A DNA stretch of 9,021 bases from NCBI GenBank assembly GCA_937132145.1, contig CAKZNY010000062.1, positions 1-9,021 of the forward strand. The letters run 5' to 3'. A program made the position numbers and the translations under genes. Positions 1 to 5,107 of this stretch are shown here, in pieces. The notes under the pieces were generated by a model. That model was not told where the DNA came from. It was given only the letters and a program-made list of their open reading frames with translations, and did not search any database. Every line of letters begins with the position of its first letter. Position 1 is the first letter of the stretch. Origin of the DNA: an uncultured Paracoccaceae bacterium (lineage in GTDB: Bacteria > Pseudomonadota > Alphaproteobacteria > Rhodobacterales > Rhodobacteraceae).

Positions 1-86
1 GCCTGATTTCCAAAGTGGAGCTGGATTCGGTCACCTCCTATTTCGCCATGGAAACCATCGAGGAACAGCGCCCTTTGCCGTTATAA
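1..86 (+). CDS. Lrp/AsnC-family transcriptional regulator, C-terminal end (partial)
   Basis: The frame starting at base 3 is open from the window edge to TAA at 84-86. It encodes 27 residues ending in VTSYFAMETIEEQRPLPL. Lrp/AsnC regulators typically end in a strand of the form 'S.fa...I.e...LPL' that closes the RAM (ligand-sensing, alpha/beta) domain, and this tail fits that pattern. Such proteins are cytoplasmic DNA-binding regulators that often respond to amino acids. The helix-turn-helix and most of the RAM domain lie outside the window, so ligand and targets cannot be inferred. No convincing intrinsic terminator follows. Two TCCGGA blocks at 138-143 and 166-171 could pair weakly before a short T-run. 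The assignment rests on a short tail only. Confidence 0.6.
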   Translation, partial: LISKVELDSVTSYFAMETIEEQRPLPL

Positions 87-299
87 TGACTCGAAGGTTT
101 TGCCTGACAATTCGGATATAATCGGCAGTTAGAATTTTCCGGAGAATCGTTATTTCAAGGCTGTGTCCGGATTTTAAGCGGTACGATAGCTCGCATTTCT
201 CAAGCCATAACGCCTTATTTTGTTGGGAAAACGAGGCAAACTTGCATTTCTTCTAAATAGGCAGAAAGTGAGGTATCCAAAAAAATAGGAGGAGTAACT

Positions 300-572
300 A
301 TGAAACGATTTATTATTGAACGCGAAATTCCTGGAATTGGTGCTAGTTCAGCTGCCGAACTATGCGGCGCAGCGGCGACTTCAAATGAGGCATTGGACAA
401 ACTACCAAACGTGCAGTGGCAACACAGTTATGTCGCCGCCAACAAAACGTTTTGTGTGTATCTGGCCGAAGATGAAGCGGCCATCAAAAAGCATGCGGAA
501 CTAAGCGGGTTTCCGGCAAACATCATTACCGAGGCATCGATAATTATCGATCCGACAACGGCAAACAAATAA
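300..572 (+). CDS. DUF4242-family small protein (SCO4226-like, ferredoxin-like fold)
   Basis: This 90-residue protein begins MKRFIIEREIPGIG and contains the paired pattern 'W.hSYV..nKtfCvYlA.de.ai..Ha..sGfPan.I.ei..iidPtta' (about residues 40-86), which is characteristic of DUF4242. The family is a small cytoplasmic alpha/beta fold. One Streptomyces member, SCO4226, binds nickel, but the general function is unknown. C57 and H66 are the obvious candidate metal or redox residues here. The start is well supported by AGGAGGAG at 287-294, five bases before the ATG. No signal peptide or membrane segment is seen. The gene stands alone and converges on rpsD across a shared terminator. The upstream 213 bases (87-299) contain a perfect TATAAT at 117-122 but no matching -35, so the promoter is unresolved. 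Confidence 0.8.
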   Translation: MKRFIIEREIPGIGASSAAELCGAAATSNEALDKLPNVQWQHSYVAANKTFCVYLAEDEAAIKKHAELSGFPANIITEASIIIDPTTANK

Positions 573-586
573 GCGTATAAAACGAA

Positions 587-613
587 AAAGGGCTGCAACC
601 AGTGCAGCCCTTT
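587..613. terminator. Bidirectional intrinsic terminator between the DUF4242 gene and rpsD
   Basis: A perfect 11-bp stem (AAAGGGCTGCA at 587-597 with TGCAGCCCTTT at 603-613) encloses a 5-nt loop. It sits 14 bases after the DUF4242 stop and 21 bases after the rpsD stop. Read on the minus strand, the stem ends in TTT and runs into TTCGTTTT, a good U-tract for ending rpsD. On the plus strand it is followed by TTTCC and then AAAACTTTT, which is weaker but usable. Confidence 0.85.
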
Positions 614-634
614 CCAAAACTTTTGACGAAAAAC

Positions 635-1255
635 CTAGTTTTTCGCGTAGAATTCCACCACCAGATTTGGTTCCATCATTACCGGATAAGGTACGTCGGA
701 AAGACCAGGTGTGCGAACGAATTCACAAGTTAGTTTGTTGGTGTCGATGTTCAGGTACTCGGGCGTATCACGCTCGGCAGAGGCTTGCGCTTCCATGACC
801 AGATTCATCTGACGGGATTTTTCACGAACAGCGATCACGTCGCCTTCGGAAACACGGTAAGAAGCGATGTTCACTTTCTTGCCGTTAACAGTCACGTGGC
901 CGTGGTTTACGAACTGACGGGCCGAAAAGATTGTCGGCACGAATTTCGCACGATAAACAACAGCGTCCAGACGACGTTCCAGCAGACCAATCAGGTTCGC
1001 ACCTGTGTCGCCTTTTACACGGGCGGCTTCGCTAAAGATGCGGCGGAATTGCTTTTCGGTCAGATCGCCGTAATAGCCTTTAAGCTTCTGCTTGGCGCGC
1101 AACTGCGTACCGAAGTCGGAAAGCTTTTGCTTACGACCTTGGCCGTGCTGGCCCGGGCCATATTCACGACGATTTACCGGAGACTTGGGGCGACCCCAAA
1201 TGTTTTCGCCCATACGACGATCGAGTTTATACTTGGCAGCTGTACGTTTAGTCAC
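635..1255 (-). CDS. rpsD: 30S ribosomal protein S4
   Basis: The 206-residue product is a full-length bacterial S4, the primary 16S rRNA-binding protein that nucleates assembly of the 30S body and helps proofreading. The N-terminal S4/S9 domain spans about residues 3-93 and contains [19 protein letters not shown] near 21-39. The S4 RNA-binding domain spans about 94-160 ([27 protein letters not shown]). The zinc-type cysteine cluster found in some S4 proteins is absent. The start codon is GTG (CAC on the plus strand at 1253-1255), supported by AAAGGA at 1263-1268 seven bases upstream. The gene is monocistronic, as is common for rpsD outside the gammaproteobacterial alpha operon. It has its own strong promoter, a long leader and a terminator at 587-613. 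S4 represses its own mRNA in several bacteria, so autoregulation here is plausible but inferred. Confidence 0.98.
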   Translation of the reverse strand: MTKRTAAKYKLDRRMGENIWGRPKSPVNRREYGPGQHGQGRKQKLSDFGTQLRAKQKLKGYYGDLTEKQFRRIFSEAARVKGDTGANLIGLLERRLDAVVYRAKFVPTIFSARQFVNHGHVTVNGKKVNIASYRVSEGDVIAVREKSRQMNLVMEAQASAERDTPEYLNIDTNKLTCEFVRTPGLSDVPYPVMMEPNLVVEFYAKN

Positions 1256-1431
1256 GGCTGGATCCTTTCACTTTTATTTATTCCGCAGCGTGGTCCAAAA
1301 ACCGGTTTCCACTTTTTGGGCCGCAGACATTATGAAAGGTGCTTTCCTTACCTGACTGTTATTAGCCAGATGACAGGCGTCCCCTTGCGAGGGCCACAAA
1401 CACCAATTGCCGGAACCTCACGGAACCGGAT
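1256..1431 (-). promoter_or_regulatory. rpsD 5' leader, about 175 nt with several hairpins
   Basis: If transcription starts about 7 bases past the -10 hexamer (near 1431), the rpsD mRNA carries a leader of about 175 nt with no convincing upstream gene. In the transcript sense it can form a CCGG/CCGG-flanked loop (from CCGGTTCCGTGAGGTTCCGG), a CCCT/AGGG hairpin, a GAAAG-CAC-CTTTC hairpin, and a long A-rich/U-rich hairpin (plus-strand 1290-1324) that ends 20 bases before the ribosome-binding site. A long structured leader is what an S4 autoregulatory site would need. No known S4-binding motif was recognised, so this role is inference. Confidence 0.4.
1290..1324. repeat. Inverted repeat with central AAACCGGTTT palindrome
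   Basis: Bases 1290-1301 can pair with 1313-1324 in 12 bp: five A-T pairs, five G-C pairs and two G-T wobbles, around the loop CCGGTTTCCAC. The wobbles pair only in plus-strand RNA. In the rpsD-sense transcript they become A-C mismatches. The perfect palindrome AAACCGGTTT occupies 1299-1308. The general look (CCGGTTTCCACTTTTT) recalls dispersed intergenic palindromes of alphaproteobacteria, but only one copy is present here. It could instead be part of the rpsD leader. Confidence 0.5.
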
Positions 1432-1437
1432 GGGCGC

Positions 1438-1465
1438 GTTATATGGTTTGGCGCGGCGGAGTCAA
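1438..1465 (-). promoter_or_regulatory. rpsD promoter, sigma-70 type
   Basis: On the minus strand TTGACT (plus 1460-1465) is followed after 16 bases by TATAAC (plus 1438-1443). Each hexamer matches the consensus at five of six positions. It is the only near-consensus pair between the MAPEG gene and rpsD, and a strong promoter suits a ribosomal protein gene. Confidence 0.65.
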
Positions 1466-1474
1466 TGGCCTAAC

Positions 1475-1487
1475 GCCGCTTGGCGGC
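1475..1487 (-). terminator. Short GC hairpin after the MAPEG gene, possible weak terminator
   Basis: GCCGC (1475-1479) and GCGGC (1483-1487) form a perfect 5-bp stem with a 3-base loop, nine bases past the MAPEG stop and just upstream of the rpsD -35. On the minus strand only GTTAGG follows, so the U-tract is poor. Termination may be incomplete or Rho-dependent. Confidence 0.3.
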
Positions 1488-1495
1488 CGTAATTC

Positions 1496-1891
1496 CTACG
1501 GTGCGCCCAAGACGGCTAGCAGGATCATAATCTGGCCAATGGTTCCAACGGTCCAGACCGATGTCCGCACGCCTGCGATGCCCGAGGCATAGGCTGGAAT
1601 GTAAACCGCTCGGGCGAAGAAGAAAATCATCGCGCCGGTGGCTGCCTGACCATCTGCCACGCCCAGAATGATCGCCAACAGCGACAGCGGGATGAAGACC
1701 AGCAACGCTTCAACCATGTTATGCGTCGCGCGATCTATACGGGCGGTTACTGCCGACATTTCGGGGGGATTATCGCGACCAGTCATCGCAATCATCAGGG
1801 TCGCGCGCCCTCCGGAAGTGTATTGGATTACCGGAGCGATCATCGTTTGAATAAAATACAGGCCCAAAGTGGCCAAAATCCAGTTAGTCAT
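1496..1891 (-). CDS. MAPEG-family integral membrane protein
   Basis: This 131-residue protein fits the MAPEG family (membrane-associated proteins in eicosanoid and glutathione metabolism). MAPEG proteins are small four-helix inner-membrane proteins, and some are glutathione S-transferases or peroxidases. Hydrophobic segments are visible at about 4-26, 57-80, 82-102 and 108-128. The region at 39-60 (RDNPPEMSAVTARIDRATHNMVEAL) contains the usual polar, Arg/Asn-rich MAPEG signature after helix one. The ATG is preceded by AGGGAG (1898-1903) at a 6-base spacing. The gene lies 58 bases downstream of the peroxiredoxin on the same strand, separated by a hairpin without a U-tract, so partial read-through from the peroxiredoxin promoter is likely. 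Glutathione-linked activity is possible given the neighbours, but bacterial MAPEG proteins of this type are mostly uncharacterised. Confidence 0.85.
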   Translation of the reverse strand: MTNWILATLGLYFIQTMIAPVIQYTSGGRATLMIAMTGRDNPPEMSAVTARIDRATHNMVEALLVFIPLSLLAIILGVADGQAATGAMIFFFARAVYIPAYASGIAGVRTSVWTVGTIGQIMILLAVLGAP

Positions 1892-1913
1892 ATTGATCTC
1901 CCTTAAATGGGTT

Positions 1914-1938
1914 GCCGGAGGGTAAAAGCCCCTCCGGC
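1914..1938 (-). terminator. Intercistronic hairpin between peroxiredoxin and MAPEG genes
   Basis: A perfect 9-bp GC-rich stem (GCCGGAGGG at 1914-1922 with CCCTCCGGC at 1930-1938, 7-base loop) begins 11 bases after the peroxiredoxin stop and ends 10 bases before the MAPEG ribosome-binding site. On the minus strand it is followed by AACCCATTT, not a U-tract. It is more likely an mRNA-stabilising or attenuating stem than a full terminator. Confidence 0.5.
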
Positions 1939-1949
1939 GATCAATATAC

Positions 1950-2483
1950 TTATTTGTTGGCTTTCAACCAAGCCAATACGTTTTCAGGCGAGGATTCGCC
2001 ATATGCGTCGCCTTCAGCGTTGTCAGTCAGACCTGGCTCGGGGAACCACGCCTCGATCACACCGTCGTTGACAACTGCAGCGTAGCGCCACGAGCGTGCA
2101 CCGAAACCGACGTTGTCTTTATCAACCAGCATACCCATGCGGCGCGTGAAAGTGCCGGAACCATCAGGGATAACCTTGACGTTCTCGAGTTTCTGATCTT
2201 GCGCCCATTTGTTCATCACGAAGCTGTCGTTAACGGACATGCAGTAGATCTCGTCGATGCCTTCGGCCACGAAATCGCTGTGGCCGTTTTCAAAGCCGGG
2301 CAACTGGTATGTCGAACATGTAGGTGTGAATGCACCCGGAAGCGAGAATAGTACAACGCGTTTACCTTTGAAGTAATCGTCAGTCGTCTTGTCCTGCCAG
2401 CGGAACGGGTTGTCACCGCCGATGGATTCGTCGCGTACGCGTGTTTTATGTGTAACGTCTGGAAGGGTGTCGCCAGCTTGCAT
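1950..2483 (-). CDS. Peroxiredoxin, Prx5 type (thiol peroxidase)
   Basis: The 177-residue protein reduces H2O2 and organic hydroperoxides with an active-site thiol in the cytoplasm. The thioredoxin-fold active site PGAFTPTCS places peroxidatic Cys56 with P49 and T53 (PxxxTxxC). R130 and R133 in GARSWRYA are positioned like the catalytic Arg of PRDX5. The only other cysteine is Cys81 in YCMSVND, which matches a non-resolving cysteine in the family. The C-terminal resolving cysteine of atypical 2-Cys Prx5 is absent, so reduction by glutaredoxin/glutathione is expected. The chosen ATG (2481-2483) has AAGGA at 2491-2495, seven bases away. The frame also opens upstream at 2564, but that extension contains the promoter and operator. 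The gene shares an operator with the catalase upstream and is followed by the MAPEG gene. Confidence 0.93.
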   Translation of the reverse strand: MQAGDTLPDVTHKTRVRDESIGGDNPFRWQDKTTDDYFKGKRVVLFSLPGAFTPTCSTYQLPGFENGHSDFVAEGIDEIYCMSVNDSFVMNKWAQDQKLENVKVIPDGSGTFTRRMGMLVDKDNVGFGARSWRYAAVVNDGVIEAWFPEPGLTDNAEGDAYGESSPENVLAWLKANK

Positions 2484-2512
2484 AGTGAATTCCTTAGTAT
2501 ATTTGGTTGAAC

Positions 2513-2549
2513 TTAGAATGGATCTAAATGTACCCTCAACCATTTTCAA
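2513..2549 (-). promoter_or_regulatory. Peroxiredoxin promoter with Irr/PerR-like operator over the -10
   Basis: On the minus strand TTGAAA (plus 2544-2549) lies 17 bases from TAGATC (plus 2521-2526), giving a start near 2514 and a leader of about 30 nt. The plus-strand operator TTAGAATGGATCTAA (2513-2527) has perfect TTAGA/TCTAA arms. It matches the Irr (ICE) core TTAGAA-N3-TTCTAA at 11 of 12 positions and covers the -10. The catalase promoter has the same arrangement base for base in position, which supports a real site and a repressor acting there. Which Fur-superfamily protein binds is inferred. Confidence 0.6.
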
Positions 2550-2626
2550 TGGGCAAAAAGTCACGGGGTGATGTTTTTGGGAAGGTTGTGTGGTGCGGGG
2601 TGAAAAACACCGATGTGCACCATCTA

Positions 2627-2660
2627 ATCAAGGCCGCGATATGATTGGCGCGGCCTTGAT
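2627..2660 (-). terminator. Catalase terminator hairpin
   Basis: A perfect 12-bp stem (ATCAAGGCCGCG at 2627-2638 with CGCGGCCTTGAT at 2649-2660) encloses a 10-base loop. It begins 23 bases after the catalase stop on the minus strand. The stem ends in TTGAT and continues TAGATGG, so the U-tract is weak, but the stem is strong. It separates the catalase transcript from the peroxiredoxin promoter region. Confidence 0.65.
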
Positions 2661-2683
2661 ATTGTTGTCATATTGTCGGTAGC

Positions 2684-4117
2684 CTAAAACCCTAACCGTT
2701 TCGCGACACCGTCTCCATAGGCCGGATCAGCTTGCCTGAAATATCCGATTTGGCGCTGTGCGATATCCTCGGGAACGCCGGTCATTTCGGTGGCGATAGT
2801 GTCCATCAGGCGTTGTTGTTCGTCCTTTGGCATCAGTCGGAACAAATCACCGGCCTGACTGAAATCATCGTTGCCATCGCGGTGATTGTGACGATCCACA
2901 TCCCCGTCAAGCGCCAATGGTGGCTCTTTGTACGATAGGTCCTCGACCGGACCGCCAAAGCTGTTTGGTTCATAGTTCACAGCGCCGCCGTAATTCCCGT
3001 CAGCGCGCATTTCGCCGTCCCGTTGATAGCTGTGAACAGGGCAGCGGGGGGCGTTTACCGGCAACAACTGGTGGTTGGTGCCAATGCGGTATCGTTGCGC
3101 ATCGCCATAAGAATGGATACGCATTTGCAGCATTTTGTCGGGGCTGTGGCCAATCCCGGGGACGATGTTTGCAGGGCTAAAGGCCGCTTGCTCTACCTCG
3201 GCGAAATAGTTTTCAGGGTTGCGGTTCAACTCCATCACGCCGATGTCGATCAGTGGGAAATCGGCGTGTGGCCAGATTTTCGTCAGATCAAACGGGTTGT
3301 GATTATGGCTGGCAGCCTGACTTTCGGTCATCACCTGAATTTTGACGTTCCACTTCGGGAAATCGCCGTTTTCGATGGATTCAAACAGGTCACGCTGGTG
3401 GCTTTCGCGATCACTTCCGATCAGTTCCGCCGCCTGCGCGTTAGTGTTGTGCTTTTGGCCCTGCGCGGTTTTGAAATGGAATTTCACCCATGTGCGTTCG
3501 CCTTCATCATTTATCAAGCTATAGGTGTGAGAACCATATCCGTTCATGTGCCGGAACGAGGCCGGAAGTCCGCGGTCCGACATCAGGATCGTTACCTGAT
3601 GCAGAGCTTCGGGTGCATGAGACCAGAAATCCCACTGCATGGTGCCCGAACGCAGGTTCGATCTCGGGTCGCGTTTCTGGCTGTGGATGAAGTCCATGAA
3701 TTTATACGGGTCGCGAACGAAGAACACGGGGGTGTTGTTGCCAACCAGATCCCAGTTGCCTTCTTCGGTATAGAATTTCATCGAGAACCCGCGCACATCG
3801 CGCTCCGCATCCGCAGATCCTTTTTCGCCCGCGACGGTCGAGAACCGCACCAGACATTCGGTTTCCGCACCTTTTTGCAGCACCTTGGCCTTGGTGTATT
3901 TGGAAATATCGCCGGTAATCGTCAGCTTGCCATAGGCGGCAGAACCTTTGGCGTGGACGATGCGTTCGGGGATACGCTCGCGGTTAAAATGTGCGTGTTT
4001 CTCGAATAATTGCCAGTCTTGTATCAGCAACGGTCCACGTGGACCCGCAGTGATACTGTTCTGGTTATCGGCAATCGGGCTGCCGTTCGCAGCAGTCATG
4101 GTCGGCTTATCGCTCAT
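2684..4117 (-). CDS. katA: Monofunctional heme catalase, small-subunit type
   Basis: The 477-residue enzyme disproportionates H2O2 to water and oxygen, and its length suits small-subunit (clade 3) catalases. Catalytic His55 lies in [15 protein letters not shown], the catalytic Asn is in [12 protein letters not shown] (N127/N128), and the heme-ligand Tyr337 is in [12 protein letters not shown]. The catalase core spans about 25-410. The C-terminal 'immune-responsive' helical region covers about 425-475 ([28 protein letters not shown]). At the heme motif the usual Phe two residues before the Tyr is His335. No signal peptide is present, so it is cytoplasmic. ATG at 4115-4117 has GGAG (4125-4128) seven bases upstream. 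Its promoter carries an operator shared with the peroxiredoxin gene, and rlmJ diverges from it. The symbol katA is by family; numbering of kat genes varies among species. Confidence 0.96.
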   Translation of the reverse strand: MSDKPTMTAANGSPIADNQNSITAGPRGPLLIQDWQLFEKHAHFNRERIPERIVHAKGSAAYGKLTITGDISKYTKAKVLQKGAETECLVRFSTVAGEKGSADAERDVRGFSMKFYTEEGNWDLVGNNTPVFFVRDPYKFMDFIHSQKRDPRSNLRSGTMQWDFWSHAPEALHQVTILMSDRGLPASFRHMNGYGSHTYSLINDEGERTWVKFHFKTAQGQKHNTNAQAAELIGSDRESHQRDLFESIENGDFPKWNVKIQVMTESQAASHNHNPFDLTKIWPHADFPLIDIGVMELNRNPENYFAEVEQAAFSPANIVPGIGHSPDKMLQMRIHSYGDAQRYRIGTNHQLLPVNAPRCPVHSYQRDGEMRADGNYGGAVNYEPNSFGGPVEDLSYKEPPLALDGDVDRHNHRDGNDDFSQAGDLFRLMPKDEQQRLMDTIATEMTGVPEDIAQRQIGYFRQADPAYGDGVAKRLGF

Positions 4118-4149
4118 TTTAATGCTCCATTTTATATTCTGTTGGTGTT

Positions 4150-4191
4150 CTATCTTAGAATGACTCTAAGCTAGGGATCGAATTTAAGCAA
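4150..4191 (-). promoter_or_regulatory. Catalase promoter with Irr/PerR-like operator over the -10
   Basis: On the minus strand TTGCTT (plus 4186-4191) lies 17 bases from TAGAGT (plus 4163-4168), giving a start near 4156 and a leader of about 38 nt. The plus-strand operator TTAGAATGACTCTAA (4155-4169) matches TTAGAA-N3-TTCTAA at 11 of 12 positions. The dyad extends to 4150-4174 around base 4162, with 10 of 12 position pairs complementary. Sixteen bases from 4154 match the peroxiredoxin site at 14 positions. Occupancy would block the -10, so repression relieved by peroxide or by iron/heme status is the simplest reading. Confidence 0.65.
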
Positions 4192-4252
4192 TGCTTTCAG
4201 AACAGGGAATTTCGGAATGGACGCTTGGGGTACGATCAGATAGCCAAGGCAT

Positions 4253-5011
4253 ATGTTATCGTATCAACATGCCTATCACGCAGGCGGTCCTGCCGACCTG
4301 CACAAGCACATCGCTTTGGCGGAGCTGCTGACTCTGCTGACCCGCAAGCCGCGCGGCATTACCTATATGGAAACGCATGCGGGACGGGGGCTGTATGATC
4401 TGGCCTCGGTCGAGACGGCCAAAACGGGCGAGGCCGACGAGGGTATCGCGAAGATTGACCTGCCGGATTGCCCGTTCACCGATGCCATCAAATCCGTTCG
4501 GGCTATGCACGGCGAAACCGCCTACCCCGGTTCGCCAGCAATCGCAGCGGCGCTGCTACGCGAACAAGACAGAATGCACCTGATGGAGTTGCACCCCGCC
4601 GAATTCAAAGCCCTGAAAGTCAATCTCGAAGGCGAGGCCGCGATCCACCACCGTGACGGATTTGAGGGGATTATGGCGATCTCGCCCCCCAAACCGCGCA
4701 AAGGACTGGTGTTGATTGATCCATCCTACGAGGTGAAAGACGAATACCTGCAAGTGGCCGACTTCACGAACAAGTTGATGGCCAAATGGCCCGAAGCGAC
4801 CGTGATGATCTGGTATCCGATCCTGAAAGCCGCACGGCATAAAGAAATGCTCGCCGCCCTGCGTTTGCCCCATCTGGTGGACGAGGTCGCGTTCGACCTG
4901 AAAGACAACGAAGGCATGACCGGTTCCGGCCTCGCCCTTGTGAACGCCCCTTACGGCTCGGAAGCGGTGTTCAGCAGAACCCGCGAGATTGCCGCGCAAG
5001 TCCTGCGATAG
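4253..5011 (+). CDS. rlmJ: 23S rRNA (adenine(2030)-N6)-methyltransferase RlmJ
   Basis: The 252-residue protein resembles E. coli RlmJ (280 residues) throughout. It begins MLSYQHAYHAGGPADLHKH, like MLSYRHSFHAGNHADVLKH. Next come the SAM-binding motif THAGRGLYDL (41-50), YPGSP (91-95), LLREQDRMHLMELHP (101-115) and the catalytic motif IDPSYEVK (155-162), and it ends with RGMTASG-like EGMTGSGLALVNAP (220-233). The enzyme methylates A2030 of 23S rRNA at N6 before subunit assembly, using S-adenosylmethionine. The motif is DPSY rather than the classical DPPY; Asp156 is the expected catalytic residue. It is somewhat shorter than the E. coli protein, mostly at the C-terminus and in internal loops. 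Start support is modest (AAGG at 4246-4249, three bases before the ATG), but the N-terminus matches the family exactly. It diverges from the catalase gene, with 135 bases between starts. Confidence 0.95.
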   Translation: MLSYQHAYHAGGPADLHKHIALAELLTLLTRKPRGITYMETHAGRGLYDLASVETAKTGEADEGIAKIDLPDCPFTDAIKSVRAMHGETAYPGSPAIAAALLREQDRMHLMELHPAEFKALKVNLEGEAAIHHRDGFEGIMAISPPKPRKGLVLIDPSYEVKDEYLQVADFTNKLMAKWPEATVMIWYPILKAARHKEMLAALRLPHLVDEVAFDLKDNEGMTGSGLALVNAPYGSEAVFSRTREIAAQVLR

Positions 5012-5107
5012 GCCAAGGTGCGATTACGCGCCCGCAGGTCAAATTTACTTTAAGTCAGGTGGCATTCGCGGTATCAGGCCCACAACCCCTGAATTGGAGA
5101 CGCTGAC

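Noticed and set aside
117..135. TATAAT at 117-122 and a TTAGAAT half-site at 129-135 upstream of the DUF4242 gene
   Set aside because: The TATAAT has no acceptable -35 at 15-19 bases, and the TTAGAAT lacks the opposing TTCTAA arm found at the catalase and peroxiredoxin sites. Neither is enough to call a promoter or operator.
1325..1437. Possible tRNA or small RNA gene in the rpsD-MAPEG spacer
   Set aside because: No cloverleaf, T-loop (GGTTCRAnnCC) or CCA end could be assembled on either strand. The region is better explained as the rpsD leader.
785..1492. Plus-strand open frame running antisense through rpsD into the leader
   Set aside because: It opposes a certain ribosomal protein gene and has no ribosome-binding site or recognisable product.
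2484..2564. N-terminal extension of the peroxiredoxin from an upstream in-frame ATG
   Set aside because: The extra 27 residues do not belong to the Prx5 fold, the region contains the -35, -10 and operator shared in layout with the catalase promoter, and the inner ATG has a good ribosome-binding site.
3023..4009. Long plus-strand open frame of 328 codons opposite the catalase gene
   Set aside because: It is a shadow of katA. The minus strand encodes a full catalase with all catalytic residues, and the plus-strand translation shows no recognisable domain or ribosome-binding site.
5012..5107. Promoter for the his operon just upstream of hisA
   Set aside because: The best pair (TTAAGT, 16 bases, TATCAG) matches the consensus poorly, so it was not listed as a feature.
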